Of a DNA stretch of 5,780 nt, positions 1-5,780 are shown one piece after another; position 1 is the stretch's first letter, and the number at the start of each line of letters is the position of its first letter. The stretch comes from Candidatus Merdimorpha stercoravium. Its GTDB lineage: Bacteria; Bacteroidota; Bacteroidia; Flavobacteriales; UBA1820. The notes under the pieces are model-generated. The model was not told the DNA's origin. It ran no database searches and saw only the letters and a list, made by a program, of their open reading frames with translations. Both the position numbers and the translations under genes were made by a program. The stretch lies in the NCBI GenBank assembly GCA_018715295.1, contig DVLY01000039.1, positions 1 through 5,780 of the forward strand. The letters are read 5' to 3'.

Positions 1-24
1 ACGGCTCGTAAGAAACAACGCTAA
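1..24 (+). CDS. Possible 3' end of an upstream gene (partial)
   Basis: The first frame reads seven codons (TARKKQR) and then TAA at 22-24. A short basic, lysine/arginine-rich tail like this is a common protein C-terminus. The gap to the purA start would be 15 nt, the same as the gap between purA and the next gene, which would fit an operon. From memory, a Fur-family regulator gene often precedes purA in Bacteroidales and such proteins can end in a basic tail, but eight codons cannot show identity. The stretch could equally be non-coding leader sequence. Confidence 0.3.
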   Translation, partial: TARKKQR

Positions 25-39
25 ACACATTCGCATATC

Positions 40-1317
40 ATGGCAATCGATCTTCTTCTGGGTCTCCAATGGGGAGACGAAGGCAAAGGAAAAATCGTGG
101 ACGTGCTCACGGCCGACTACGACATCATCGCCCGTTTCCAGGGCGGCCCCAACGCCGGACACACGCTGGAATTCGGCGGGATAAAACACGTGCTGCACAC
201 CATCCCCTCGGGTATTTTCCACGAAAAATCGGTCAATGTGGTGGGCAACGGCGTGGTGATCGACCCTGTGATCCTGGCCAAAGAGATCGACGATCTGTCC
301 AAATACAACCTCGACATTCCTTCGCGGCTGCTCATCTCGCGCAAGGCGCACCTGATCCTGCCGACCCACCGCCTGCTCGACGCAGCCTCCGAAGCCTCGA
401 AAGGCAAGGCCAAAATCGGCTCCACCCTCAAGGGCATCGGACCGACCTACATGGACAAGACGGGCCGCAACGGTCTGCGGGTTGGCGACACCGAACTGCC
501 GGACTTCATGGAGCGCTACCAGGCCCTGGTAAAAAAGCACCTGGCGATGCTCGACAACTACAACGCCCGCATCGAATTCGACCTGAACGAACTGGAACGC
601 GAATGGTTCGCCGCACTCGAAGTGCTCAAAACGCTCACCTTCGTCGACAGCGAACACTACCTCAACCAGGCCGTCGCCCAAGGGAAAAAGATCCTGGCCG
701 AAGGCGCACAGGGAGCGATGCTGGACGTCGACTTCGGCACCTACCCCTTCGTCACCTCGTCCAACACGATGGCCGCCGGAGCCTGCACCGGGCTGGGCGT
801 ACCTCCGAGAGCCATCGGTGAAGTATTCGGCATCTTCAAGGCCTACACCACCCGGGTGGGGTCGGGTCCTTTCCCCACCGAACTGAACGACGCCACGGGC
901 GACCGCCTGTGCGAAATCGGCCGCGAATACGGTGCGACCACCGGACGGCGGCGGCGTTGCGGCTGGCTGGACCTGCCGGTGCTCAAGTACGCATGCATGG
1001 TCAGCGGGGTTTCGCAGCTGATGATGATGAAGGCCGACGTGCTCTCCGGCTTCCCGGAAGTGAAAGTCTGCACCCACTACGAATACATGGGCAAAAAGAT
1101 CGACTACCTGCCCTACAACATCGAAGAACAATACCTCCGTCCCGTCTACGAGACCCTTCCCGGATGGAGCGGCGACCTGACCGGAGTAACCGACGAAGCG
1201 GCCATCCCGCAGGAACTGCGCGCATACATCGCCTACATCGAAAAAGCGCTGGGGGTACCCATTACCATCGTATCGGTAGGACCCGACCGCACGCAGACCA
1301 TCCTGCGCGCCCACTAA
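40..1317 (+). CDS. purA: Adenylosuccinate synthase (IMP--aspartate ligase)
   Basis: This cytoplasmic enzyme catalyses the first committed step from IMP to AMP: IMP + aspartate + GTP give adenylosuccinate + GDP + phosphate. The 425 residues match the family along the whole length (E. coli PurA has 432). Visible motifs are the N-terminal GTP-binding loop QWGDEGKGK (residues 10-18, catalytic Asp13), NAGHT with catalytic His41, IGSTLKGIGPTYMDK near residues 127-141 (IMP binding), EGAQGAMLDVDFGTYPFVTSSN in the middle, GATTGRRRRCGWLD (about 298-311, with Arg303 and Arg305 of the aspartate/IMP loop), KADVLSG (guanine specificity) and VGPDRTQTI near the C-terminus. No key residue is missing. The start is fixed: an in-frame TAA lies at 22-24 and this is the first ATG after it. 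There is no strong Shine-Dalgarno sequence, as is usual in Bacteroidota. A glycosyltransferase gene follows 15 nt downstream. Confidence 0.98.
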   Translation: MAIDLLLGLQWGDEGKGKIVDVLTADYDIIARFQGGPNAGHTLEFGGIKHVLHTIPSGIFHEKSVNVVGNGVVIDPVILAKEIDDLSKYNLDIPSRLLISRKAHLILPTHRLLDAASEASKGKAKIGSTLKGIGPTYMDKTGRNGLRVGDTELPDFMERYQALVKKHLAMLDNYNARIEFDLNELEREWFAALEVLKTLTFVDSEHYLNQAVAQGKKILAEGAQGAMLDVDFGTYPFVTSSNTMAAGACTGLGVPPRAIGEVFGIFKAYTTRVGSGPFPTELNDATGDRLCEIGREYGATTGRRRRCGWLDLPVLKYACMVSGVSQLMMMKADVLSGFPEVKVCTHYEYMGKKIDYLPYNIEEQYLRPVYETLPGWSGDLTGVTDEAAIPQELRAYIAYIEKALGVPITIVSVGPDRTQTILRAH

Positions 1318-1332
1318 TCCCCGCGCAAGGCC

Positions 1333-2595
1333 ATGTCCGCGCGCCCGACCCGCATCTACCTCTTTACCGACCGGTATCCGTACGGGCGGGGGGAGACCTT
1401 TGTCGAGGGGGAATTGCGCGCCCGCGCGGGAGGGACGGAGAAGATCACCGTCTTTCCCGCGCGCAAAGCGCAAACGATCCGGCGTATGCCCGAAGGCATC
1501 GCCCTGAACACCGCCTTGGCCGAAGCTCCCCGATGGCGGAAAGCCGCCGCTGCATTCCGGGCACTGTTCAGCCCTTACCTGTGGAGCCTTCCCTTTCGGT
1601 CCCGGCGGCCGAACACCCTGCGAGGCTGGCGCAACGCCGCGGGCGGCCTGTACCGCGCCTACCTCACTTTTCTCACCCTGAAATCCTCCGAAGAGCTATT
1701 CTCCCGGGCGGATGTGTTTTACAGCTACTGGCTGGACAACACCGCTACGGGGATCGCCCTGGCCAAAAACCGTCTGAAAGCCTTGCGGGACAAACCGCTG
1801 GTGTGCCGCGCACACGGCTACGACGTGTTCGAGCAGACCCGGGGCGTCTTTTTCCCGGCGCGTCCGCAGGCGCTGGAGCGCATCGACCGGGTATTCCCGG
1901 TCTCCTTCGCCGGGGAAACCTACCTCAAGGTGCGCTATCCCCGCGTGGCCTCCCGGATCGGCTACCTCCACCTCGGGGTGGAGAACCAGGCCGCACCCCC
2001 GCGGGAAGCCCCGCAGAAAGTCCTCCGCATCGTCTCCTGTGCCAACGTGATCGCCCTGAAACGCATCGACCTGACGGGCGAGTTTCTCAAGCGATACGCC
2101 CGACTGCACCCCGAAACGGAGATCCGCTGGACCCACTTCGGCACGGGGGTGTTGCTGGAGTCCGTAAAAGCCCTGGCGGAAGAAAACGCCCCGGAGAACT
2201 TCCGCGCGGTATTCGAAGGGGCGGTGGAAAACCGGGAAATCCTCCGGCGGTATGCCGCGGGCGAATTCGACGTATTCGTCTCCCTGAGCCGTTCGGAAGG
2301 GATGCCGGTCTCGGCCATCGAAGCGATGAGCTGCGGCATTGTCCCCCTGTGCACCGATGCCGGCGGCACGCGCGACGCGGTGGATGCCTCCTGCGGCGCC
2401 CTGCTGCCCGTCGATCTGACCGCCGAAGCCTTCGCCGAAGCGCTGGACACCATCCGGGAGCACTACGGCACCCTGTCCGCTGCTGCCCTCGAAAAACAAA
2501 GACGGGACTTCTGCGCCCGGGACAACTACAAGGCTTTCTACCGCACCTTGGATTCCCTGGCGCGAAAAAAACAAGCCCTTTCGCGGAAAGGTTAA
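1333..2595 (+). CDS. GT4-type glycosyltransferase (glycosyl transferase group 1)
   Basis: This is a predicted GT-B fold, retaining glycosyltransferase that moves a sugar from a nucleotide-sugar donor to an unknown acceptor, probably a cell-surface glycan or lipid-linked intermediate. The 420 residues have no signal peptide or clear membrane segment, so it should act in the cytoplasm or at the inner membrane face. The N-terminal domain opens with IYLFTDRYPYGRGETFVEGEL (about 8-28), a glycine-rich loop common in this family, and carries RAHGYDVFE (159-167) with a likely active-site His161. The C-terminal Rossmann domain begins near RIVSCANVIALKRIDL (232-247; Lys243/Arg244 would contact the donor phosphate). 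It contains the EX7E motif, Glu322 to Glu330, within SRSEGMPVSAIEAMSCG, followed by DAGGTRDAV. The start lies 15 nt after the purA stop; only a weak AAGG lies close upstream. Donor and acceptor cannot be told from sequence. No wzx, wzy or other polysaccharide genes are visible beside it. Confidence 0.9.
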   Translation: MSARPTRIYLFTDRYPYGRGETFVEGELRARAGGTEKITVFPARKAQTIRRMPEGIALNTALAEAPRWRKAAAAFRALFSPYLWSLPFRSRRPNTLRGWRNAAGGLYRAYLTFLTLKSSEELFSRADVFYSYWLDNTATGIALAKNRLKALRDKPLVCRAHGYDVFEQTRGVFFPARPQALERIDRVFPVSFAGETYLKVRYPRVASRIGYLHLGVENQAAPPREAPQKVLRIVSCANVIALKRIDLTGEFLKRYARLHPETEIRWTHFGTGVLLESVKALAEENAPENFRAVFEGAVENREILRRYAAGEFDVFVSLSRSEGMPVSAIEAMSCGIVPLCTDAGGTRDAVDASCGALLPVDLTAEAFAEALDTIREHYGTLSAAALEKQRRDFCARDNYKAFYRTLDSLARKKQALSRKG

Positions 2596-2650
2596 AACAA
2601 GCTCCCTTTCGCCTTTCTTCCCCCGGATCTTTCCGAAATCTCTCACTCAC

Positions 2651-2673
2651 AAAAGCCCGACAAACGACCGGGC
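2651..2673 (-). terminator. Possible second minus-strand terminator sharing an arm with the plus-strand one
   Basis: Read on the minus strand, GCCCG (2673-2669), a 9-nt loop and CGGGC (2659-2655) form a 5-bp GC stem followed directly by TTTT (2654-2651). The 2669-2673 arm is also part of the 11-bp hairpin, so the two structures exclude each other. The stem is short and a better minus-strand terminator lies upstream of it, so this is at most a backup and may be chance. Confidence 0.3.
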
Positions 2674-2704
2674 GTCCCTCCTTGGAAGGGACGCCCGAAC
2701 TTTT
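2669..2704 (+). terminator. Rho-independent terminator of the purA-glycosyltransferase unit
   Basis: A perfect 11-bp inverted repeat, CGGGCGTCCCT (2669-2679) and AGGGACGCCCG (2687-2697), encloses a 7-nt loop. It is followed by AAC and TTTT (2701-2704). It lies 73 nt after the glycosyltransferase stop. The GC-rich stem is strong but the T tract is short, so efficiency is uncertain. The stem also forms on the minus strand, where it could act as a backup stop for the convergent receptor gene. Confidence 0.75.
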
Positions 2705-2726
2705 CCACCCCTTTCCCGGGGCCGAC

Positions 2727-2757
2727 AAAAAAAGACGAAGGAGCCACAGCCCCTTCG
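2727..2757 (-). terminator. Rho-independent terminator of the marC-family/receptor unit
   Basis: On the minus strand, CGAAGGGG (2757-2750) pairs with CTCCTTCG (2743-2736) to give an 8-bp stem with one G-U pair and a 6-nt loop. TC and then seven T residues follow (2733-2727 on the plus strand read as AAAAAAA). The hairpin begins 9 nt after the receptor stop codon. Stem, spacing and T tract are those of a classic intrinsic terminator. Confidence 0.85.
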
Positions 2758-2766
2758 GAGACTGCC

Positions 2767-5205
2767 TCAGAAACTATACGAAGCCGTAAAATACAACACC
2801 CGGGAACGATAGCCTTCGCGGGATACTTCGTTTTGCAACAAGCCGTCGCCCGCATCGACCACCGAACGGGTCGTGGATCGGAAGGTATTGAACACGTCGG
2901 TAAGGCGGACAAAAAGATTCATCCGTCCATCGAGCAAACTGTACCGCAAACCGGCGTCCATCGTCCCGAGCGGGTCGACCGTTCCCTGGATGAGGGTCTG
3001 ACGCCCCGAATAACGCCCCAGGAGCATGGCGGTCAAGTGGTCGTTCACCTGGAAATTGGCCGACATTTTGGCCGTGAAATTGATCCCCGAAGCATTCCAG
3101 AAGGTGTTCTCTCCCCGGGAATAGTCCGCATAGTAGGCATTGAGGCTGCCCGAAAGGTCCAGGCGATCCCACAACTGGAGCGAGGCGATGAGTTCCGTGC
3201 CGAGGAAATACGACGAGCCGTAATTCTTGTACGTGTTGTAAAGCACCCCGCGGGTTTGCTCCCCGGTCACGGGATGGATGGGCGTGAGGTACGACTGGAT
3301 CACATCCTGGTTGTAGTTGTAATACGCCGAAAGGCTCACGTCGAGTTCGTCCCATACCCCGTGGAAGGTCAGTTCCAACGAATGGTTGTACTCGGGCCGC
3401 AGGAAGGGATTGCCCACGCTGGGGCGGGCCGGGTTGGTCGATACCGCATTGGGGTTCAACTGACGGGTATCGGGACGGGCTACCCGGGACGAATAGGACA
3501 ACATCAAGGACCGATCCCGATCTGCCCGCCAGACGAGGCTGGCCGAGGGAAACACGTTGAGGCTGTCGTTGAGGTGGCGATAGCCGCCCGTGCCGTCCTC
3601 CTGAAGCAGGGAGCGCACCTGCGATTTCCAATACTCCCCCCGCAGGCCGGCCGAAGCGGTCAGCGCGCCGAACGTGCGGCTGTAGGTAAGGTAGAGGGCA
3701 TACACGTCTTCGTCGAACTGGAAATGAGACGTCGTCAGGGTTTCAACGGGAGGAATGGGCGAAGGCATCCGGGAGATGCTCCGGTCGCGGTACGGATTGT
3801 CCATCGTGCGGAGATTGGCGCTCACCCCGGCTTCCCACTTGTACCGGTCCCGCTGATAGGTATAGTCCACCCGTGCCGAGAAATACGAATAGTCGTTGCG
3901 GTAGTGCGAGGTATCGACCACTCCGTCCGGCATGAAGGGAGAGGCTTTGACGGTAAAGTCCTGCGCAAACTCGGTGTCGGCTCCCGTATGGTCTATCTCG
4001 TAATTCACGTCCGCTTCCAGGCGGCTGCGGTTGTCGAAGGCATGGCTCAAGTGCGCCCCGGTGGTAAAGAAATCCATCCGGCTGGCGGAATACGCCGCGC
4101 TGGAATATGCCGAGGAAGGTTCCGCGTCGGAAGCCGCCGTGAAGGAACGGCTGTCGATGTCCATCTTCGAAGCCCGCCAGGCGTTGCGGTAAGCAGCGCT
4201 GTAAGAGAGTTGCGTGCGGGAGGATAGGTCGTAGTCCACCCCGGCCTTCACCTCGTGGAGCCGTCCCAGGTAATACCCGCCTACCTGCTGGGCGCTGGTC
4301 GCCGGATCCCCCTGCTCGGGCGAAGAGAGGATGTCGGTTTTGGAAACCTCGCCCGTGATCACGCTCTTGTTCTGGAAAAAGGTGTACGCTCCCCAGATGT
4401 TTACCTTCTCCCACCGGCGATTGACGTTCAGGGCCAGGTCGTACTTTTCCCCCGTGCCCACCCCGGCATCCACCGAGGCGCCGAAGCCTTGTTTCCGGCT
4501 CTTGGTCGTTACGATGTTGACGATGCCCGAAGGGCCGTCGGGGTATTCCTTGGCCGAGGGACTGGTGATGAATTCCACCCGCGCCACGGACGAAGCGGGC
4601 AGCAGGTTGAGCAGTTCCATCGAATTGACATTGGTCGGCCGCCCGTCGATGAAATACCGCACGTTGGACGAGCCGCGCAAAGTCATGTTTCCCTTCAGGT
4701 CGGTACAGGCCGAGGGAAGGTTGTTCATCAGGTCTTTCGACGCATTGCCCGAGGTCTGAAGGTCGCCGCCCACATAGACCGTCCGCTGCCCCAGCCGGGT
4801 ACGCACCGAGGATACCCGCGGGGTAACCACCACGTCGGAGAGCAAGCGGTAGTCGGGTTCGAGCGACAAGGACAAGGCAACCGAAGAAGAGGAAACTTCC
4901 ACCGCCTGGCTTCGCGCGGAACGGTAGCCGGACAGACCCGCCTCGATGCAATACGTCCCTTGCGGCAAGCGGTCGAAGGTGTAATATCCCTGGTCGTCGC
5001 ACGTGCCCCTGCGCACCTGGAGCCCTGTGGCCGCCTCGTACAACACGACCCAAGCCCCGGGGAGCGATTCGCCGGACAACCGGTCGGCGATCTGCCCGCC
5101 GATCGAAAGTCCTGCGGGACGCGCGGAGGCATTTTCATCCTCTGCCCCACTCGCAGCAGCGAAAAGGGCGAACGACAAAAAACACAGCAAAAAGAGCTTC
5201 TTCAT
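2767..5205 (-). CDS. TonB-dependent receptor-like outer membrane beta-barrel protein
   Basis: This 812-residue protein is a predicted outer-membrane transporter. It starts with a signal peptide (MKKLFLLCFLSFALFAAASG, cleavage near residue 20). A carboxypeptidase-regulatory-like Ig-fold domain follows (about 33-117: GQIADRLSGESLPGAWVVL, DDQGYYTFDRLPQGTY, LSGYRS). A DVVVTP linker (124-129) leads into a plug domain (about 130-236) with LRGSSNVRYFIDGRPTN and the block ITSPSAKEYPDGPSGIVNIV. The rest is a barrel with many alternating aromatic strands, ending in the terminal Phe of YFTASYSF. The layout matches the Bacteroidota 'outer membrane protein beta-barrel family' (OMP_b-brl_3 type), not SusC, and no SusD gene is adjacent. 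The frame is open for 26 more codons upstream to an ATG at 5283, but that start would overlap the marC-family gene and bury the signal peptide, so the ATG at 5203-5205 is preferred. No strong Shine-Dalgarno is seen. The substrate is unknown. Confidence 0.9.
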   Translation of the reverse strand: MKKLFLLCFLSFALFAAASGAEDENASARPAGLSIGGQIADRLSGESLPGAWVVLYEAATGLQVRRGTCDDQGYYTFDRLPQGTYCIEAGLSGYRSARSQAVEVSSSSVALSLSLEPDYRLLSDVVVTPRVSSVRTRLGQRTVYVGGDLQTSGNASKDLMNNLPSACTDLKGNMTLRGSSNVRYFIDGRPTNVNSMELLNLLPASSVARVEFITSPSAKEYPDGPSGIVNIVTTKSRKQGFGASVDAGVGTGEKYDLALNVNRRWEKVNIWGAYTFFQNKSVITGEVSKTDILSSPEQGDPATSAQQVGGYYLGRLHEVKAGVDYDLSSRTQLSYSAAYRNAWRASKMDIDSRSFTAASDAEPSSAYSSAAYSASRMDFFTTGAHLSHAFDNRSRLEADVNYEIDHTGADTEFAQDFTVKASPFMPDGVVDTSHYRNDYSYFSARVDYTYQRDRYKWEAGVSANLRTMDNPYRDRSISRMPSPIPPVETLTTSHFQFDEDVYALYLTYSRTFGALTASAGLRGEYWKSQVRSLLQEDGTGGYRHLNDSLNVFPSASLVWRADRDRSLMLSYSSRVARPDTRQLNPNAVSTNPARPSVGNPFLRPEYNHSLELTFHGVWDELDVSLSAYYNYNQDVIQSYLTPIHPVTGEQTRGVLYNTYKNYGSSYFLGTELIASLQLWDRLDLSGSLNAYYADYSRGENTFWNASGINFTAKMSANFQVNDHLTAMLLGRYSGRQTLIQGTVDPLGTMDAGLRYSLLDGRMNLFVRLTDVFNTFRSTTRSVVDAGDGLLQNEVSREGYRSRVLYFTASYSF

Positions 5206-5239
5206 CTGGATCTTTACGGATACGGAAACGAACGAGAAG

Positions 5240-5780
5240 CTACAGGAGGGTTTTGAGGTTGGTAGTAAACATCTGAATGGCAATAGCCAGCAGGATGATG
5301 CCGAAAATACGGCGCAAAACCGACAGGCCGTTCTTGCCGATCATCCGTTCGATGGCCGAGGCCTTTTTGATGACCACGTAGACCAGCAGCAAGTTGAGCA
5401 CGATGCCGATGATCACGCACACCAGCGAATACTGCGAGCGCAGCGACAGGATCGTGGTCAGGCTGCCGGCCCCGGCGATCAGCGGAAAAGCCAGGGGCAC
5501 GATGGAAGCCGTTTCGGGTTGTTCGTCCCGAAAGAGCTGGATGCCCAGGATCATCTCCATCGCAAAAAAGAAAATGACCAGCGCACCGGCTACCGCAAAG
5601 GCATTGACCGAAATCCCGATGTAGTGCAACATCCCCTCGCCGAAGAACACGAACAGGATCATGATGATCCCCGCCGCCCAAGCCGCCTTTCCGGCCTGGA
5701 GGGCACCGGCTCTCTTCTTCAGGTCGAGAATCACGGGAATACTGCCCACGATATCGATCACCACGAAGAGCGTCATGGTG
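5240..5780 (-). CDS. MarC-family integral inner membrane protein (5' end outside window)
   Basis: At least 178 residues and the stop codon (TAG at 5242-5240) are present. The family is usually about 200 residues with six membrane segments. The visible part starts in the first segment, with TLFVVIDIVGSIPVILDL, equivalent to the family's 'LFLVIDPxGNIPxFL'. Further hydrophobic segments lie at about residues 32-54, 57-80, 92-111, 116-137 and 152-173, counted from the Met at 5776. IVPLAFPLIAGAGSLTTIL (91-110 in that count) is the family's second conserved loop. The frame is still open at the right edge, and by comparison roughly 10-25 N-terminal residues are missing, so the Met at 5776 is probably internal. 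The family was once linked to multiple antibiotic resistance, but that role for E. coli MarC was not upheld; its function is unknown. The receptor gene starts 34 nt downstream and is probably co-transcribed. Confidence 0.92.
   Translation of the reverse strand, partial: TMTLFVVIDIVGSIPVILDLKKRAGALQAGKAAWAAGIIMILFVFFGEGMLHYIGISVNAFAVAGALVIFFFAMEMILGIQLFRDEQPETASIVPLAFPLIAGAGSLTTILSLRSQYSLVCVIIGIVLNLLLVYVVIKKASAIERMIGKNGLSVLRRIFGIILLAIAIQMFTTNLKTLL

Larger units (their letters stand above)
2596..2766. other. Convergent intergenic region
   Basis: These 171 bases separate the two stop codons. Apart from the hairpins listed separately (2651-2704 and 2727-2757) I see no supportable small gene, RNA gene or repeat family. 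The region has no promoter role to expect, since both neighbours end here. Confidence 0.7.

Noticed and set aside
1..39. Search for a promoter or riboswitch ahead of purA
   Set aside because: Only 39 bases are available; no Bacteroidota-type -7 element (TAnnTTTG) or structured leader is visible.
1696..2646. 316-codon minus-strand open frame opposite the glycosyltransferase
   Set aside because: It is antisense to a gene with an intact EX7E motif and has no recognisable domain of its own; it is a shadow of GC-rich codon use.
2707..2723. CCCC/GGGG pairing around the CCCGGG palindrome as another hairpin
   Set aside because: The stem is only about four pairs with no adjacent T tract on either strand, and the neighbouring hairpins explain termination better.
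909..2789. 626-codon open frame on the plus strand across the 3' part of purA and the whole glycosyltransferase gene
   Set aside because: It is out of frame with two well-supported genes and its translation is Arg/Pro/Gly-rich without domain structure. This is the usual by-product of GC-rich codons, which rarely form stops in other frames.
2833..4227. 464-codon plus-strand open frame antisense to the receptor gene
   Set aside because: The translation (rich in His, Arg, Gly, Val) shows no recognisable motif and mirrors the receptor codons. The receptor on the other strand has clear signal peptide, plug and barrel features.
5206..5283. Upstream in-frame ATG (5283) as the receptor start
   Set aside because: It would overlap the end of the marC-family gene by 44 bases and place 26 residues before a textbook MKKLFLL signal peptide.

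Overview
The window looks like a chromosomal piece of a GC-rich gut Bacteroidota, most plausibly Alistipes or another member of the Rikenellaceae. Three things suggest this. The long outer-membrane receptor on the minus strand has the layout typical of that phylum: signal peptide, carboxypeptidase-regulatory-like domain, plug, then a 'NxPSAKEYPDGPSGIVNIV'-type barrel. The start codons lack strong Shine-Dalgarno sequences. The coding sequence is clearly GC-rich. The genus is an inference; no marker gene here fixes it.

Left half, plus strand: complete purA (adenylosuccinate synthase, 40-1317) is followed after 15 nt by a complete GT4-type glycosyltransferase gene (1333-2595). The spacing suggests one transcript. 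The first 24 bases may be the last codons of another plus-strand gene, also 15 nt before purA. A GC-rich hairpin followed by TTTT (2669-2704) probably ends this unit.

Right half, minus strand: a MarC-family inner-membrane protein gene, whose 5' end lies beyond the right edge (5240-5780), is followed after 34 nt by an outer-membrane TonB-dependent-receptor-like protein gene (2767-5205). These two are probably co-transcribed. A strong hairpin with a seven-T tract (2727-2757, minus strand) sits just after the receptor stop codon.

The two units converge on a 171-base intergenic region (2596-2766) that holds the terminators and no gene I can support. Purine biosynthesis, a glycosyl transfer step of unknown acceptor and an envelope receptor show no obvious shared pathway. 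The window reads as ordinary housekeeping and envelope genes; I did not find a previously undescribed system. The many other long open frames are shadows of these genes.
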